From NCBI RefSeq assembly GCF_003096595.1, contig NZ_QEKO01000003.1:124001-188000 (forward strand): DNA of 64,000 nt, read 5' to 3'. The position numbers and the translations under genes are program-made. The notes under the pieces were generated by a model, which was not told where the DNA came from, searched no databases, and was given only the letters and a program-made list of their open reading frames with translations. The DNA comes from Pusillimonas noertemannii (GTDB taxonomy: Bacteria; Pseudomonadota; Gammaproteobacteria; Burkholderiales; Burkholderiaceae_B). Below, piece by piece: positions 55,182 through 63,308 of the stretch. Positions within the stretch are counted from its first letter, which is position 1. Each line of letters begins with the position of its first letter.

Positions 55182-55931
55182 ATGAGCAATCAAATCCAAG
55201 AAAAATCGGTGCTTGTCATCGGCGCGTCCGGAGGCATAGGCGCAGAGATCGTTCGGGCCTTTGTTCAGGCAGGCGCTCGCGAGGTTATCGCGGCAGGCCG
55301 CAAACCCCCCCGCCATTTGCCTGAAGGCGTGGGGTTCATTGAAATGGATGTCGTCTCGCCAGAGAGTGTCCGCCGCGCTGCCGCTCAGGTAGCGGACAAG
55401 GTCTCCATCGTGGTCAACAGCAGCGGAATCAACGAAGGCCGCCGTTTGAGCGATATTGACCTGGCTGGCGCTCGAAGAGAAATGGAGGTCAACTATTTTG
55501 GCCTGTTAAACGTATATGAGGCGTTCGCGCCGGCCATGAGGGCCAGAAAAGAGGGCACGTTTGTCAATCTGCTCAGTGTTTTGGCCCATGCAAACCTGCC
55601 GCTGATGGCTACATATTGCGCCAGTAAAGCCGCGGCGCTTTCCCTGACCCAGGCCATGCGGGCAGAGCTGGCCGGGTTTGGGGTTCGCGTTTGCGCCATA
55701 CTGCCCGCGGTGGTGGATACGGCAATGAGCTCGGCGGCCTCGTCGCCGAAGATGTCGCCCATTGAACTGGCCGATGAGATCGTCGAAGGCGTCATCAACG
55801 GGGTAGAGGATTTATATCCGGGCACGGCCGCACAGCTAAGGATTGCGTTGCAGAAGGATTGGAAGGCAGTGGAGCGCAGCCTGGCGGCAAGGTTGCCGCC
55901 AGGTTCATGCACCCACGCGCGGCGCGATTGA
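55182..55931 (+). CDS. SDR-family oxidoreductase
   Basis: 249 aa. Cofactor motif VIGASGGIGAEIV, NSSGIN (in place of NNAG), Ser in NLLSVLA and the Y-x3-K in YCASKAAA. It is of the 3-oxoacyl-reductase/retinol-dehydrogenase-like type, with a short C-terminus. It probably oxidises the product of the oxygenase upstream. The last 137 bp overlap the 3' end of the convergent LysR gene. Confidence 0.85.
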   Translation: MSNQIQEKSVLVIGASGGIGAEIVRAFVQAGAREVIAAGRKPPRHLPEGVGFIEMDVVSPESVRRAAAQVADKVSIVVNSSGINEGRRLSDIDLAGARREMEVNYFGLLNVYEAFAPAMRARKEGTFVNLLSVLAHANLPLMATYCASKAAALSLTQAMRAELAGFGVRVCAILPAVVDTAMSSAASSPKMSPIELADEIVEGVINGVEDLYPGTAAQLRIALQKDWKAVERSLAARLPPGSCTHARRD

Positions 55932-56898
55932 TTTCTCTTCGCAGCCACGCAATGCCGGCGTCCGCTTCTGCCTGCTCGTGCCACACCATCGAATACGGCA
56001 GGTGAGAGCGGCCGCAGGGGTCGGTGTGAAGCCGCAGCCCGTACAGATGCGCTGTCGCGTCGGCGAGGTGGCGCGGAAGCATGCCTATGGCGTGCGACGT
56101 TGCCACGATGGGGGCTATCGCCAGTGGGTGCGGAACGACCGCAGCGATATGTCTGGTCAGGCCATGCCTGGACAATACGCCTTCGAGCGTTGTCGAATCG
56201 CCGATATGAACGTTCCTGCGCAGGCCGCGCTCTGCTATGTGCGAAGGCGAGATGCCCGTATGAGGCGTATCAGCGAGACGTACGACGACGTGCGGGTATT
56301 TTGCAAGATCTTCCAGCGTCAATTCTTGAACCGCATGGTCGGCCCTGGTCAGGTATACCTGCTCGATCTCGGTCAGCAACGACGAATTGAAGCGGGAACC
56401 GATCTCTACAAAGGTGCCCAGTGCCAGGTCGATTCGACCAGCATCAAGTTCGTGGGCGATGTCCAGTGTGCTGGCGGACAGTATTTCAACGCGGACGGAC
56501 GCGCTTTGCTGGATTAGAGATTGCAAAAGCACGGGCATCAGTGTTGCACTGGCAAAGTCGGTGCCCGATATCAGAAAGCGCCGCTTGCTTGTCTTGGGGT
56601 CGAAGCCGCGTGTCTCAAGGGCGAGTTGCAGGCGCAGCATCATCTCGTGCACCGTCGGCGCAAACTCAAGAGCAAAGGCTGTGGCGCGTATTGAATTGCC
56701 GTCGCGTACGAAGAGTTCGTCTCCTAGTGCGGAGCGCAGGCGCCTGAGGCCGTGGCTTACCGCCGACGGACTGAGTTTCAGGCGCCGGCCCGCACCGACA
56801 ACGCTTTGTTCGGCCATCACCGCATTGAAGATGCGCAGCAAGTTCAAGTCCAGCGCCGAAAACCGGAACTTGCTCCCTGGGTTCTGTTGCTCATCCAT
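55795..56898 (-). CDS. LysR-family transcriptional regulator (NodD/LinR/SyrM-like branch)
   Basis: 367 aa. HTH: LDLNLLRIFNAVMAEQSVVGAGRRLKLSPSAVSHGLRRLRSALGDELFVRDGNSIRAT, and the ligand domain with GTDFASATLMPVLLQSL and RIDLALGTF. The start ATG 56898 has AAGGAG 6 nt upstream. The protein normally would end near WLRREINRAAR; about 40 extra Pro-rich residues (NLAATLPPGCAPLPSNPSA) result from reading into the complement of the SDR gene. It probably controls the 53.8-55.9 kb genes or the array at 57-64 kb. Confidence 0.87.
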   Translation of the reverse strand: MDEQQNPGSKFRFSALDLNLLRIFNAVMAEQSVVGAGRRLKLSPSAVSHGLRRLRSALGDELFVRDGNSIRATAFALEFAPTVHEMMLRLQLALETRGFDPKTSKRRFLISGTDFASATLMPVLLQSLIQQSASVRVEILSASTLDIAHELDAGRIDLALGTFVEIGSRFNSSLLTEIEQVYLTRADHAVQELTLEDLAKYPHVVVRLADTPHTGISPSHIAERGLRRNVHIGDSTTLEGVLSRHGLTRHIAAVVPHPLAIAPIVATSHAIGMLPRHLADATAHLYGLRLHTDPCGRSHLPYSMVWHEQAEADAGIAWLRREINRAARGCMNLAATLPPGCAPLPSNPSATQSLAVRPCPDINPLPR

Positions 56899-57008
56899 TC
56901 CGTCTCCTTGGCATTTTTCTTCTTCCATCCTGCGGGGTCAGCGTAATTTTTGCTGATCCGCTCGCGACGGAATGCCGTAAAGACAGTTTATTATCAAAAT
57001 TCTTATAC

Positions 57009-57021
57009 AGCAATTATTGCT
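57009..57021. promoter_or_regulatory. AGCAAT-t-ATTGCT palindrome upstream of the LysR gene
   Basis: A perfect 13-nt dyad in the AT-rich gap between the LysR start and the end of the binding-protein gene. It is a candidate autoregulatory LysR site. Confidence 0.4.
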
Positions 57022-57083
57022 TATAGCAATGAATTGGACGAGCAGCATCAGCGGATCAGGCTTTTCCCCCTATTTGTTTCTTG

Positions 57084-58235
57084 TCAGTCCAGGATTTTCC
57101 ATTGCCCATTTTTCAAGGTGACCAGGATGCGCGAGCGCTCGTCCGAGCCAAAACGGCTGTCGGGAGTGTAGTTATAGACGCCATGTGTGCCTGCCAGTTC
57201 TTTCGTCGAAACCAGGGCCTCCCGAAGTGCGATCCGGAACTCGGGCGTACCCGGTTCGGCATTCTTGACGGCCCGGGCGGCAGCATCCGTTACCAGCAAC
57301 CACGCGTCAAAGGCATAGGCTGAAATGGCGCCGCTGGGAGGTTCGCCATTTGCTTTTTCATATGCTTTGCGGAATTCAAGCGTAAGCTGTTTGCTGGGGT
57401 TGGAGTCTGGAAGCTGGTCGGCTACGACGACGGGGCCGGCCGGAACAATTACGCCCTCGACGGCAGTGCCGCCCACACGCACAAAGTCGGGATTGATGAG
57501 GCCGTGTAATCCGTAGAGCAGTCCTTTATAGCCGCGCTCCCTCAACGTCAGGAATGGCAGGGTGCCCGGAGTGCCGGAAGTTCCGGTAACGACGGCGTCT
57601 GGACGGGCTGCGAGGATTTTCAGGGTTTGTCCCGTAACAGAAGTATCAACGCGTGCGAAACGCTCGTTGGTTACGACGTCGATGTCCGTACCGGCCAGAT
57701 TGGCCTTGAGTGCGGCATATACGAGGTCTCCCCACGGGTCCGAGAACCCTATATAGCCTACTTTTTTGATGTTTCCGTTCTTCTTCATGTGCTCTACCAG
57801 GGCTTCGACCATTAGCTCTCCGGGTTGCGGCACGGTCAGCATCCATGATCCGGGCTCGCCCTTCAGGTTTGCAGCCGACAAGGCAAGCAGCGGGGTTTTG
57901 GTTTCATGCGCCACGGCGGCAATGGCCAAGGCTGCGGGCGTACCCGTGCCTCCTAGAATGGCGTCCACCTTGTCCTCGTTGACGAGCTTTCTTGCATTTC
58001 TCGTGGCGGTGGTCGGATCGGACGCATCGTCATATTGAATGACCGTGATTTTGTGCCCTGCAACTTCGGACCTGTATGTGCGAGCCGCCTGCAGGCCATG
58101 CACCAGCGGTAGGCCTAAAGAGGCAGTGGGCCCGGTCAGAGAGCTGACGAACCCAATTTTTATATCGGCAAAAGCCGAGGCGCTTGCCGTGCTGAGGGTC
58201 AACGCGATCGCCGCGATACCAATTTTTAATGTCAT
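57084..58235 (-). CDS. Orphan ABC substrate-binding protein, branched-chain amino acid (LivK) type
   Basis: 383 aa. The signal peptide is MTLKIGIAAIALTLSTASASAFA. The mature part has IKIGFVSSLTGPTASLGLPLVHGLQAA, GGTGTPAALAI, GYIGFSDPWGDLVY and GYKGLLYGLHGLINPDFVRVGG, aligning over its length with the 36213 protein. CGGAGA precedes the start. It is 41 bp downstream of the oxygenase beta gene on the same strand, so it probably belongs to that operon and lends its specificity to a Liv core elsewhere. Confidence 0.87.
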   Translation of the reverse strand: MTLKIGIAAIALTLSTASASAFADIKIGFVSSLTGPTASLGLPLVHGLQAARTYRSEVAGHKITVIQYDDASDPTTATRNARKLVNEDKVDAILGGTGTPAALAIAAVAHETKTPLLALSAANLKGEPGSWMLTVPQPGELMVEALVEHMKKNGNIKKVGYIGFSDPWGDLVYAALKANLAGTDIDVVTNERFARVDTSVTGQTLKILAARPDAVVTGTSGTPGTLPFLTLRERGYKGLLYGLHGLINPDFVRVGGTAVEGVIVPAGPVVVADQLPDSNPSKQLTLEFRKAYEKANGEPPSGAISAYAFDAWLLVTDAAARAVKNAEPGTPEFRIALREALVSTKELAGTHGVYNYTPDSRFGSDERSRILVTLKNGQWKILD

Positions 58236-58276
58236 GGTTGTCTCCGTTATAGTTGGAACTGGCTGTTTCCGCTTTC

Positions 58277-58864
58277 TTAGACGCAATAGAAGTCAAGTAA
58301 GCTGGGAACTCGGTCATTGAGAAGAGTGGCGCGTTTGCTGACGACAGACAGCGTTTCGCCTGCAATTTTTAGCTGATAGTCATAAAGCCCGAAGTATGTG
58401 TGCTCGGCTTGTGTTCTTAGGCTGTAACTATGGCAAGACCAACTGGCCTGGACCCGCAAGCGTTCCGCATTGACTGGCTCTACGACGGGAGCGCCAACCA
58501 GGTGGGCGGTCCTTATCAGCGGAGTTGAAGCAAGGGAGCGACCTGTTCCGACGCGCCACGCTCTATCCGATAAGGCATCTCTCCCTTCGATGTAGATCAA
58601 AGATGTTTCATTGTGGGGATCTTGCGTAACCTGGTCTTCAGACGTCCAGGCCGGAACCCAAAAGACCGCGTCGGGCTCATAGAGGGCCAGCCACTCGTCC
58701 CATTTGCGGTTGTCGACCAAATTAGCTTCCAGTGCGAGAAATTCAGTGACTTGGGCCAGTACTTCGTACTTGTTCATGCTCAAATGCCTCTTGCGGTTGT
58801 CGCCCCAATTGGTTTCCAGGGCGAGAAGCTCTGTGACCTGCGCCAGTGCTTCGTATTCACTCAT
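58277..58864 (-). CDS. Aromatic-ring-hydroxylating dioxygenase beta subunit with duplicated N-terminus
   Basis: 195 aa from MSEYEAL. Residues ~30-195 form the SnoaL/NTF2-like beta subunit: EVLAQVTEFLALEANLVDNRKWDEWLALYEPDAVFWVPAW, DALSDRAWRVGTGRS, RTAHLVGAPVVE. Residues 1-29 (SEYEALAQVTELLALETNWGDNRK) repeat residues 30-58 (NKYEVLAQVTEFLALEANLVDNRK), a tandem duplication of about 87 bp that also gave a second ATG (58777) with its own GAGG. Usual beta subunits start at the second copy. It follows the alpha stop by only 2 bp. Confidence 0.85.
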   Translation of the reverse strand: MSEYEALAQVTELLALETNWGDNRKRHLSMNKYEVLAQVTEFLALEANLVDNRKWDEWLALYEPDAVFWVPAWTSEDQVTQDPHNETSLIYIEGRDALSDRAWRVGTGRSLASTPLIRTAHLVGAPVVEPVNAERLRVQASWSCHSYSLRTQAEHTYFGLYDYQLKIAGETLSVVSKRATLLNDRVPSLLDFYCV

Positions 58865-58866
58865 GC

Positions 58867-60258
58867 TTAATTCCCTTGCTTTGGCTGGGTGGACAGTAGA
58901 CGCAGCCATTCGCGGAATGCGTGCTGGTGGCCAGTTTCGTCACCCATGTCAAAGTCGGAATACACCCACGATTGTGGATTGACGCCAAGCTCGGCGGCTT
59001 CAGGCGATGCACCATGCTGCAAAACTGCCATACCGCGGGCATAGTCGACCCATGCGTCGGGCTGGTCGACGAGGCCTTGCTGGCACGCTTCGTAGCAGGC
59101 CATGTCGTCGGGGTTTGCAATACCCAGGTTCAGAAATTGTTCGCAATGACGGATACGTCGACGGCGAGCCTCGGGATCTTCGCCTTTGGGGCCGATGCAG
59201 TAGGTGATCATTTCGGTCTGGTTTGCAGAGATCGGACGGATCAAGGCCAGCAAAGATGCGATGTTGTCCCAAAGCTGAAGGTTGGGATAAATGTTCAGGT
59301 TGCGGGTATACAGCATCCATTTGGCACGGACCTCGCCCACACGCTTCACCAGGTCGTCACGCGCAACAAATAGCGGGCGCGCCTCTGGCGTCGGTGTGGG
59401 TCCAAACATGACGGCGTGTCCGTTACCCAGGTCGAAGACGCCTCGCTGCAGCTTTGTCCGCTCTCGAGTCAGTCCTACGTAGGCCGATACATTTGATTGC
59501 GAGACGGCCTTGCCCGTCTCTTCCGCGACTTTGCGTTGACGATCGAGAACATCAAGGTAGGTGCTGTGAGTAGGCCTGAAGTGGTAGCTGTCAGTACCGT
59601 TTTCAATCTGCCATTTCCAGTTGGCGTTATAAGTGAAGGTGACGCGTCCCGGGATAAGCTCGAGGCCGTCGGCTCCCTGGTCCACCACGAGATCGATGAA
59701 CGCCTTCGAGTCGGCAAGATGCTCGTCCAATGAGGGAACATCGGGGTTCAGGGAACCGAAGATGAACCCTCGATAGTTCCCACACCGGGCTATCGGTTTG
59801 AGATCATGGTTGTGATTATCAAAGGCGGGCAGATAAGCGCCGGCTTCTTTGCCATGTACTGCCACAAGCTTGCCCGAACTTGAAAAGGCCCATGCGTGGT
59901 ACGGACAGGAGTGTATTCTGCGATTTCCTTGCTGCGAACTGGTCAGGAGCGCGCCCCGGTGCGTACAGCTATTGTGCAAGGCGTGAATCTCGCCGTCTGC
60001 GTCTCGGGTCAGCAGAACAGCCTGGCGGCCGATGCTTGTCGATATAAAGTCGTGCGGGTTTGCAATCTCTGACTCGTGGCCCAGGAACATCCAGGTGGAT
60101 TCAAAGATATGCTTCATTTCAAGCTCGAAGATTTCTTCGCTTGTAAAAGCGCTTCCATGAACCCGGAACAGACCCTCTTTGGGCCGGTCGTCCACCAATC
60201 GAGCCAGTCGTTCGTTCAACTGAGTTGTCGAACTTCTCTCTTCCAGAATTGCATTCAT
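58867..60258 (-). CDS. Benzoate/anthranilate-dioxygenase-type Rieske alpha subunit
   Basis: 463 aa. C98-x-H100 (SCTHRGA) and C118-x2-H121 (SCPYHAW; the usual HGW is HAW) bind the Rieske cluster. D223-x2-H226-x4-H231 (DSYHFRPTH) binds iron. Length and the paired beta subunit place it in the BenA/AntA/XylX group, which forms cis-diols from benzoate-like acids. The start ATG 60258 is preceded by GAGG at 7 nt. No BenC-type reductase gene is adjacent. Confidence 0.9.
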   Translation of the reverse strand: MNAILEERSSTTQLNERLARLVDDRPKEGLFRVHGSAFTSEEIFELEMKHIFESTWMFLGHESEIANPHDFISTSIGRQAVLLTRDADGEIHALHNSCTHRGALLTSSQQGNRRIHSCPYHAWAFSSSGKLVAVHGKEAGAYLPAFDNHNHDLKPIARCGNYRGFIFGSLNPDVPSLDEHLADSKAFIDLVVDQGADGLELIPGRVTFTYNANWKWQIENGTDSYHFRPTHSTYLDVLDRQRKVAEETGKAVSQSNVSAYVGLTRERTKLQRGVFDLGNGHAVMFGPTPTPEARPLFVARDDLVKRVGEVRAKWMLYTRNLNIYPNLQLWDNIASLLALIRPISANQTEMITYCIGPKGEDPEARRRRIRHCEQFLNLGIANPDDMACYEACQQGLVDQPDAWVDYARGMAVLQHGASPEAAELGVNPQSWVYSDFDMGDETGHQHAFREWLRLLSTQPKQGN

Positions 60259-60287
60259 AAGCTGCCTCACTTCTTGTGCCAAATTGA

Positions 60288-60359
60288 ACGCCCGCCTCGC
60301 AGGATGTGTACGGCGGCAACAAGATGATTGTTGATGGCGGTGGGCAGAAGGTCGAGTGA
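60288..60359 (+). pseudogene. Possible remnant of an SDR C-terminus
   Basis: In the frame ending at TGA 60357-60359 the codons read QDVYGGNKMIVDGGGQKVE, resembling the C-terminal VDGG end of short-chain dehydrogenases. An in-frame TGA at 60285 shows that the rest is gone. It lies in the ~375-bp gap upstream of the alpha subunit, whose remaining AT-rich part (60400-60450) is probably the alpha promoter. The match is short and may be chance. Confidence 0.3.
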
Positions 60360-60543
60360 AGTTTCAGCAGGAATGGTGATGCACGGTGTTCATGGCCTGA
60401 ATTTTATGAATTATTTATTCTTTTAAAACATAAGCTTAGTATTTTTTTTGTTGCGTTCTGGCGAGAAGGGATCAAGGTGCAGGGGGCTTTCATTAGGGAA
60501 GAACCCTATGAATACAAGCGATGAAGGCTGGGTGCCGACCGAT

Positions 60544-60592
60544 AAAAAGAACAGCCACGCAGCAGGCGGCAATGCCTACTGTGTGGCCGTTC
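60544..60592 (-). terminator. Rho-independent terminator of the TRAP operon
   Basis: Read on the minus strand, GAACGGCCAC pairs with GTGGCTGTTC around an inner AGGC/GCCT pairing, and is followed by TTTTT. It is 43 bp downstream of the dctM stop and separates that operon from the oxygenase alpha gene. Confidence 0.85.
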
Positions 60593-60634
60593 AGGCCAGA
60601 CGGCTATATTTGCAGTAAGCCTACTACCCTTGCC

Positions 60635-61927
60635 CTACCTCATCAGCGAAGGCAGCAGCAAGCTGATCTGGGGGAACGCAACGAGTATGCCCAGTGTGAA
60701 GACCATGATCGCCACCAGCAGCCATGTTCCCGCAAATATCTTGGCAAGGCCGACACCAGGCAGCAAGGCATTCAGCACAAACAGGTTCATGCCCACCGGC
60801 GGCGATATCATGCCGATCTGCACCACCATGACGATCAGGACGCCAAACCAGACCGGATCCAGTCCCAAGCTGAGGATGACGGGAAAGAACAGAGGAACGG
60901 TAAGCAGTATCATCGTCAGTTCTTCCATGACGCTGCCAAGTATCACGTAGACCACCATCATCGCCACGACAACCATGACGGGCGACAGGTTCATTGCCAT
61001 GATCCAGCGCTGCAAATCGCTTGGCATTGTCGTGAAATTGACGAAATTTGCGAAGATGCCGGCTGCGATGATCAGCACAAACAGCATGGCCGTTGTGCGT
61101 GTTGACTCGACCAATACCTCGAACGTCGTCTTGATGGTCAGTCTGCGGCGAGCCAGCGCAAAGAGGAAAGCCCCGGCGGCTCCAAAACCCGCTGCCTCGG
61201 TGGCAGTGAACCAGCCGCCATAGATCCCGCCCAAAACGACGACGATAAGAAGGGCGACCCCCCAGATTCCGCGCAAGGCGCGCCAACGCTCGGGCCATGT
61301 TGCCCTCTTCCCTGCGGGCGCTTGTTGAGGGTCACGCACCGTCATCCACGTGATGCCGCCCATAAGAAGCAAGGCTGTCAGCAGGCCGGGCAGCACGCCG
61401 GCGGCAAAGAGCTTGCCGATGTGTGTCTCGGTGATAATGCCGTAGATGATCATGATGGTCGACGGCGGAAGCATGATTCCCAACGTTCCGCCGGCGGCCA
61501 GAACTCCGCTGGATAGAGAGTCGCCATAGCCGAGCCGCTTCATCGAAGGGTAGGCGACCTTGCTCATGGTGGCTGCCGTCGCTACGGACGAGCCGCAAAT
61601 CGAACCGAAACCGGCACAGGCAATAATGGTTGCATGCGCCAGGCCGCCCCGGATATGTCCTATGAACGCGTAGGCGGCCGAGAACAGTTCATGAGCCAGG
61701 CCGGCCTTGGCGACGAAGTTTCCCATCAAGATAAAGAGCGGAATGACCGACAAAGTGTATGCAAAGCCGGTTTCATACACCACTTGCGCCACGCTGGCCA
61801 GGGCGGGATGAAAGCCGCGCATATACATGAGGCCGCCGAACCCGACGAACGCCATGGCGAATGCCAGCGGAACGCGGATGATGGCGAGGATGAAGATCGC
61901 GACAAAGCCTATCGTTGTTTCAATCAT
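60635..61927 (-). CDS. dctM: TRAP transporter large permease (DctM)
   Basis: 430 aa with about twelve hydrophobic segments. PLAFAMAFVGFGGLMYM, IPLFILMGNFVAKAGLA, GFGSICGSSVATAATMSKVAYPSMKRLGY and AAGGTLGIMLPPSTIMIIYGI are DctM hallmarks. It imports organic acids with the Na+ gradient. The start overlaps the dctQ stop by ATGA. No DctP binding-protein gene lies beside it. Confidence 0.93.
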   Translation of the reverse strand: MIETTIGFVAIFILAIIRVPLAFAMAFVGFGGLMYMRGFHPALASVAQVVYETGFAYTLSVIPLFILMGNFVAKAGLAHELFSAAYAFIGHIRGGLAHATIIACAGFGSICGSSVATAATMSKVAYPSMKRLGYGDSLSSGVLAAGGTLGIMLPPSTIMIIYGIITETHIGKLFAAGVLPGLLTALLLMGGITWMTVRDPQQAPAGKRATWPERWRALRGIWGVALLIVVVLGGIYGGWFTATEAAGFGAAGAFLFALARRRLTIKTTFEVLVESTRTTAMLFVLIIAAGIFANFVNFTTMPSDLQRWIMAMNLSPVMVVVAMMVVYVILGSVMEELTMILLTVPLFFPVILSLGLDPVWFGVLIVMVVQIGMISPPVGMNLFVLNALLPGVGLAKIFAGTWLLVAIMVFTLGILVAFPQISLLLPSLMR

Positions 61928-62409
61928 AAGACGGCCCCTTGACCCTCAACATGCTCTTCGGGCTCATGCCCCAGTTTCAACAAGTGAACGATTCCCGTAA
62001 TGACGCACATGACGCTCATGCCATAAATAAAAGGGGCCTTAAGAATGCCCAATTGAGCGGTGGTTTCCCCGTTATGGCTGAAGTCTTCGCCCACCTGCCA
62101 CATGAGAACACCGACGCCGATCAGTAACGCGGCACATATGACCTGCACGATGTTGAACTGGATGGTGCGAAGAAGAGGTGGGGTGTGTGCATCCAGGGCA
62201 TCGAACTCTACGTGTTCTTCCCGCTCTGACACTAGGGGGAGCCCCGCAAAAATTACAACGACCATCAAAAGCTCTGTCAGTTCCAAAGCTCCCGGAATCG
62301 AGTTATGAAGAAATTTTCGGCCCAGGACATCGAAGAATGTCAATCCCATGATGGCAAACAGCGCCAGGGCGCTAAGCGCCTCGCAGCTGCCAAGTAGTTT
62401 TTTTCTCAT
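61924..62409 (-). CDS. dctQ: TRAP transporter small permease (DctQ)
   Basis: 161 aa with four hydrophobic segments, LTFFDVLGRKFLHNSIPGALELTELLMVVVIFAGLPLVSEREEHVEFD being typical of DctQ. It partners DctM. AAGGAG lies about 12 nt upstream of the ATG. It is 85 bp downstream of the hydrolase-fold gene on the same strand. Confidence 0.9.
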   Translation of the reverse strand: MRKKLLGSCEALSALALFAIMGLTFFDVLGRKFLHNSIPGALELTELLMVVVIFAGLPLVSEREEHVEFDALDAHTPPLLRTIQFNIVQVICAALLIGVGVLMWQVGEDFSHNGETTAQLGILKAPFIYGMSVMCVITGIVHLLKLGHEPEEHVEGQGAVL

Positions 62410-62494
62410 ATTGCGCCTGTCTCCTTACGGCTCCTTTGATCGGGTTTAGCATCGCCAGCGGCGGCGGCAAGCCCTAACCGCCGCCATCGCTGAA

Positions 62495-63307
62495 TCAAGC
62501 GCAGCCTTCGATGAAAGGCCGCACCGCGGCGTTGAACTCATCGGGCTTTTGCCAGTTCACATAACGGGCTGCGCCGGGGATTGAAGGCGCTTCTTTGAAG
62601 TTCTTCATGTTGGCGAGCGTCTCGGGGCAGTCGAGGTAGGGGTCGTCGGCGCCGCAAAGCCCCAGCACCGGAATGTCGAGCTGACTGAATCTGGGAACGA
62701 GATTGGGCACTGAGTGGCCGAACTCGAGCATGCCGCGCTTGTAATGTTCAAGCGGGTGGCTTGCCATCATTTGGATGACCTTTTCGCGGAAAGGCCCTTC
62801 TTGTTTGGGGATGACCCTGTAGATGTTATGGCCGCCTTCGCGGCGCAGCAGGTCGATCATCGCCTCGCGGCCTTCATGCTCTAGAACCGGCGCAACGCGC
62901 TCGGATGCCGCCCGCCAGACCTCCATGTATCGGGGGGCGTCGTGCAGTTCGCTCCAGGCGCCAAGCACCATTCCTGCGACCTTGTCGGGATTATCAATGG
63001 CGTATTGCACGGCCACCGTGGTACCGAACGCCAGCGCAACGATGACGGGGCGTTCGATGCCGAGTTCTTTGATAAGGGCTTCGAGGTCTTTCGCCTGGTT
63101 GACCAGGGAGAACCCGTAGTCCGTCCACTCGGTTCCCTTGTGTCCGCGCCGGTTGTATGTAAGGCAGCGGAAATCACGTGAGAACTCTTTGATCTGGTGT
63201 TCCCAATACTGCATGCCGTGAATTTCGCCGTGAATGAAGACGATGTCGCGGCCCTTGCCGGCAAGCTCATATTCGAAGTTGCAATTATTGACTTTGATGG
63301 AAGGCAT
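62495..63307 (-). CDS. Alpha/beta-hydrolase-fold protein without catalytic Ser and His
   Basis: 270 aa. The fold is clear: DIVFIHGEIHGMQYW, FRCLTYNRRGHKGTEW, IERPVIVALAFGTTVAVQYA, VLGLCGADDPYLDCPE. At the nucleophile elbow G-x-S-x-G the sequence is A91-L-A93-F-G95, so Ser is replaced by Ala93. The catalytic His near the C-terminus (usually GAGH) is R248 in GAARYVNWQKPDEF. The Asp in GADD remains. It is thus probably not a normal esterase; it could be a lyase, decarboxylase or binding protein. The start has AGGA upstream and lies 1 nt after the stop of the upstream gene. Confidence 0.83.
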   Translation of the reverse strand: MPSIKVNNCNFEYELAGKGRDIVFIHGEIHGMQYWEHQIKEFSRDFRCLTYNRRGHKGTEWTDYGFSLVNQAKDLEALIKELGIERPVIVALAFGTTVAVQYAIDNPDKVAGMVLGAWSELHDAPRYMEVWRAASERVAPVLEHEGREAMIDLLRREGGHNIYRVIPKQEGPFREKVIQMMASHPLEHYKRGMLEFGHSVPNLVPRFSQLDIPVLGLCGADDPYLDCPETLANMKNFKEAPSIPGAARYVNWQKPDEFNAAVRPFIEGCA

Positions 63308-63308
63308 T

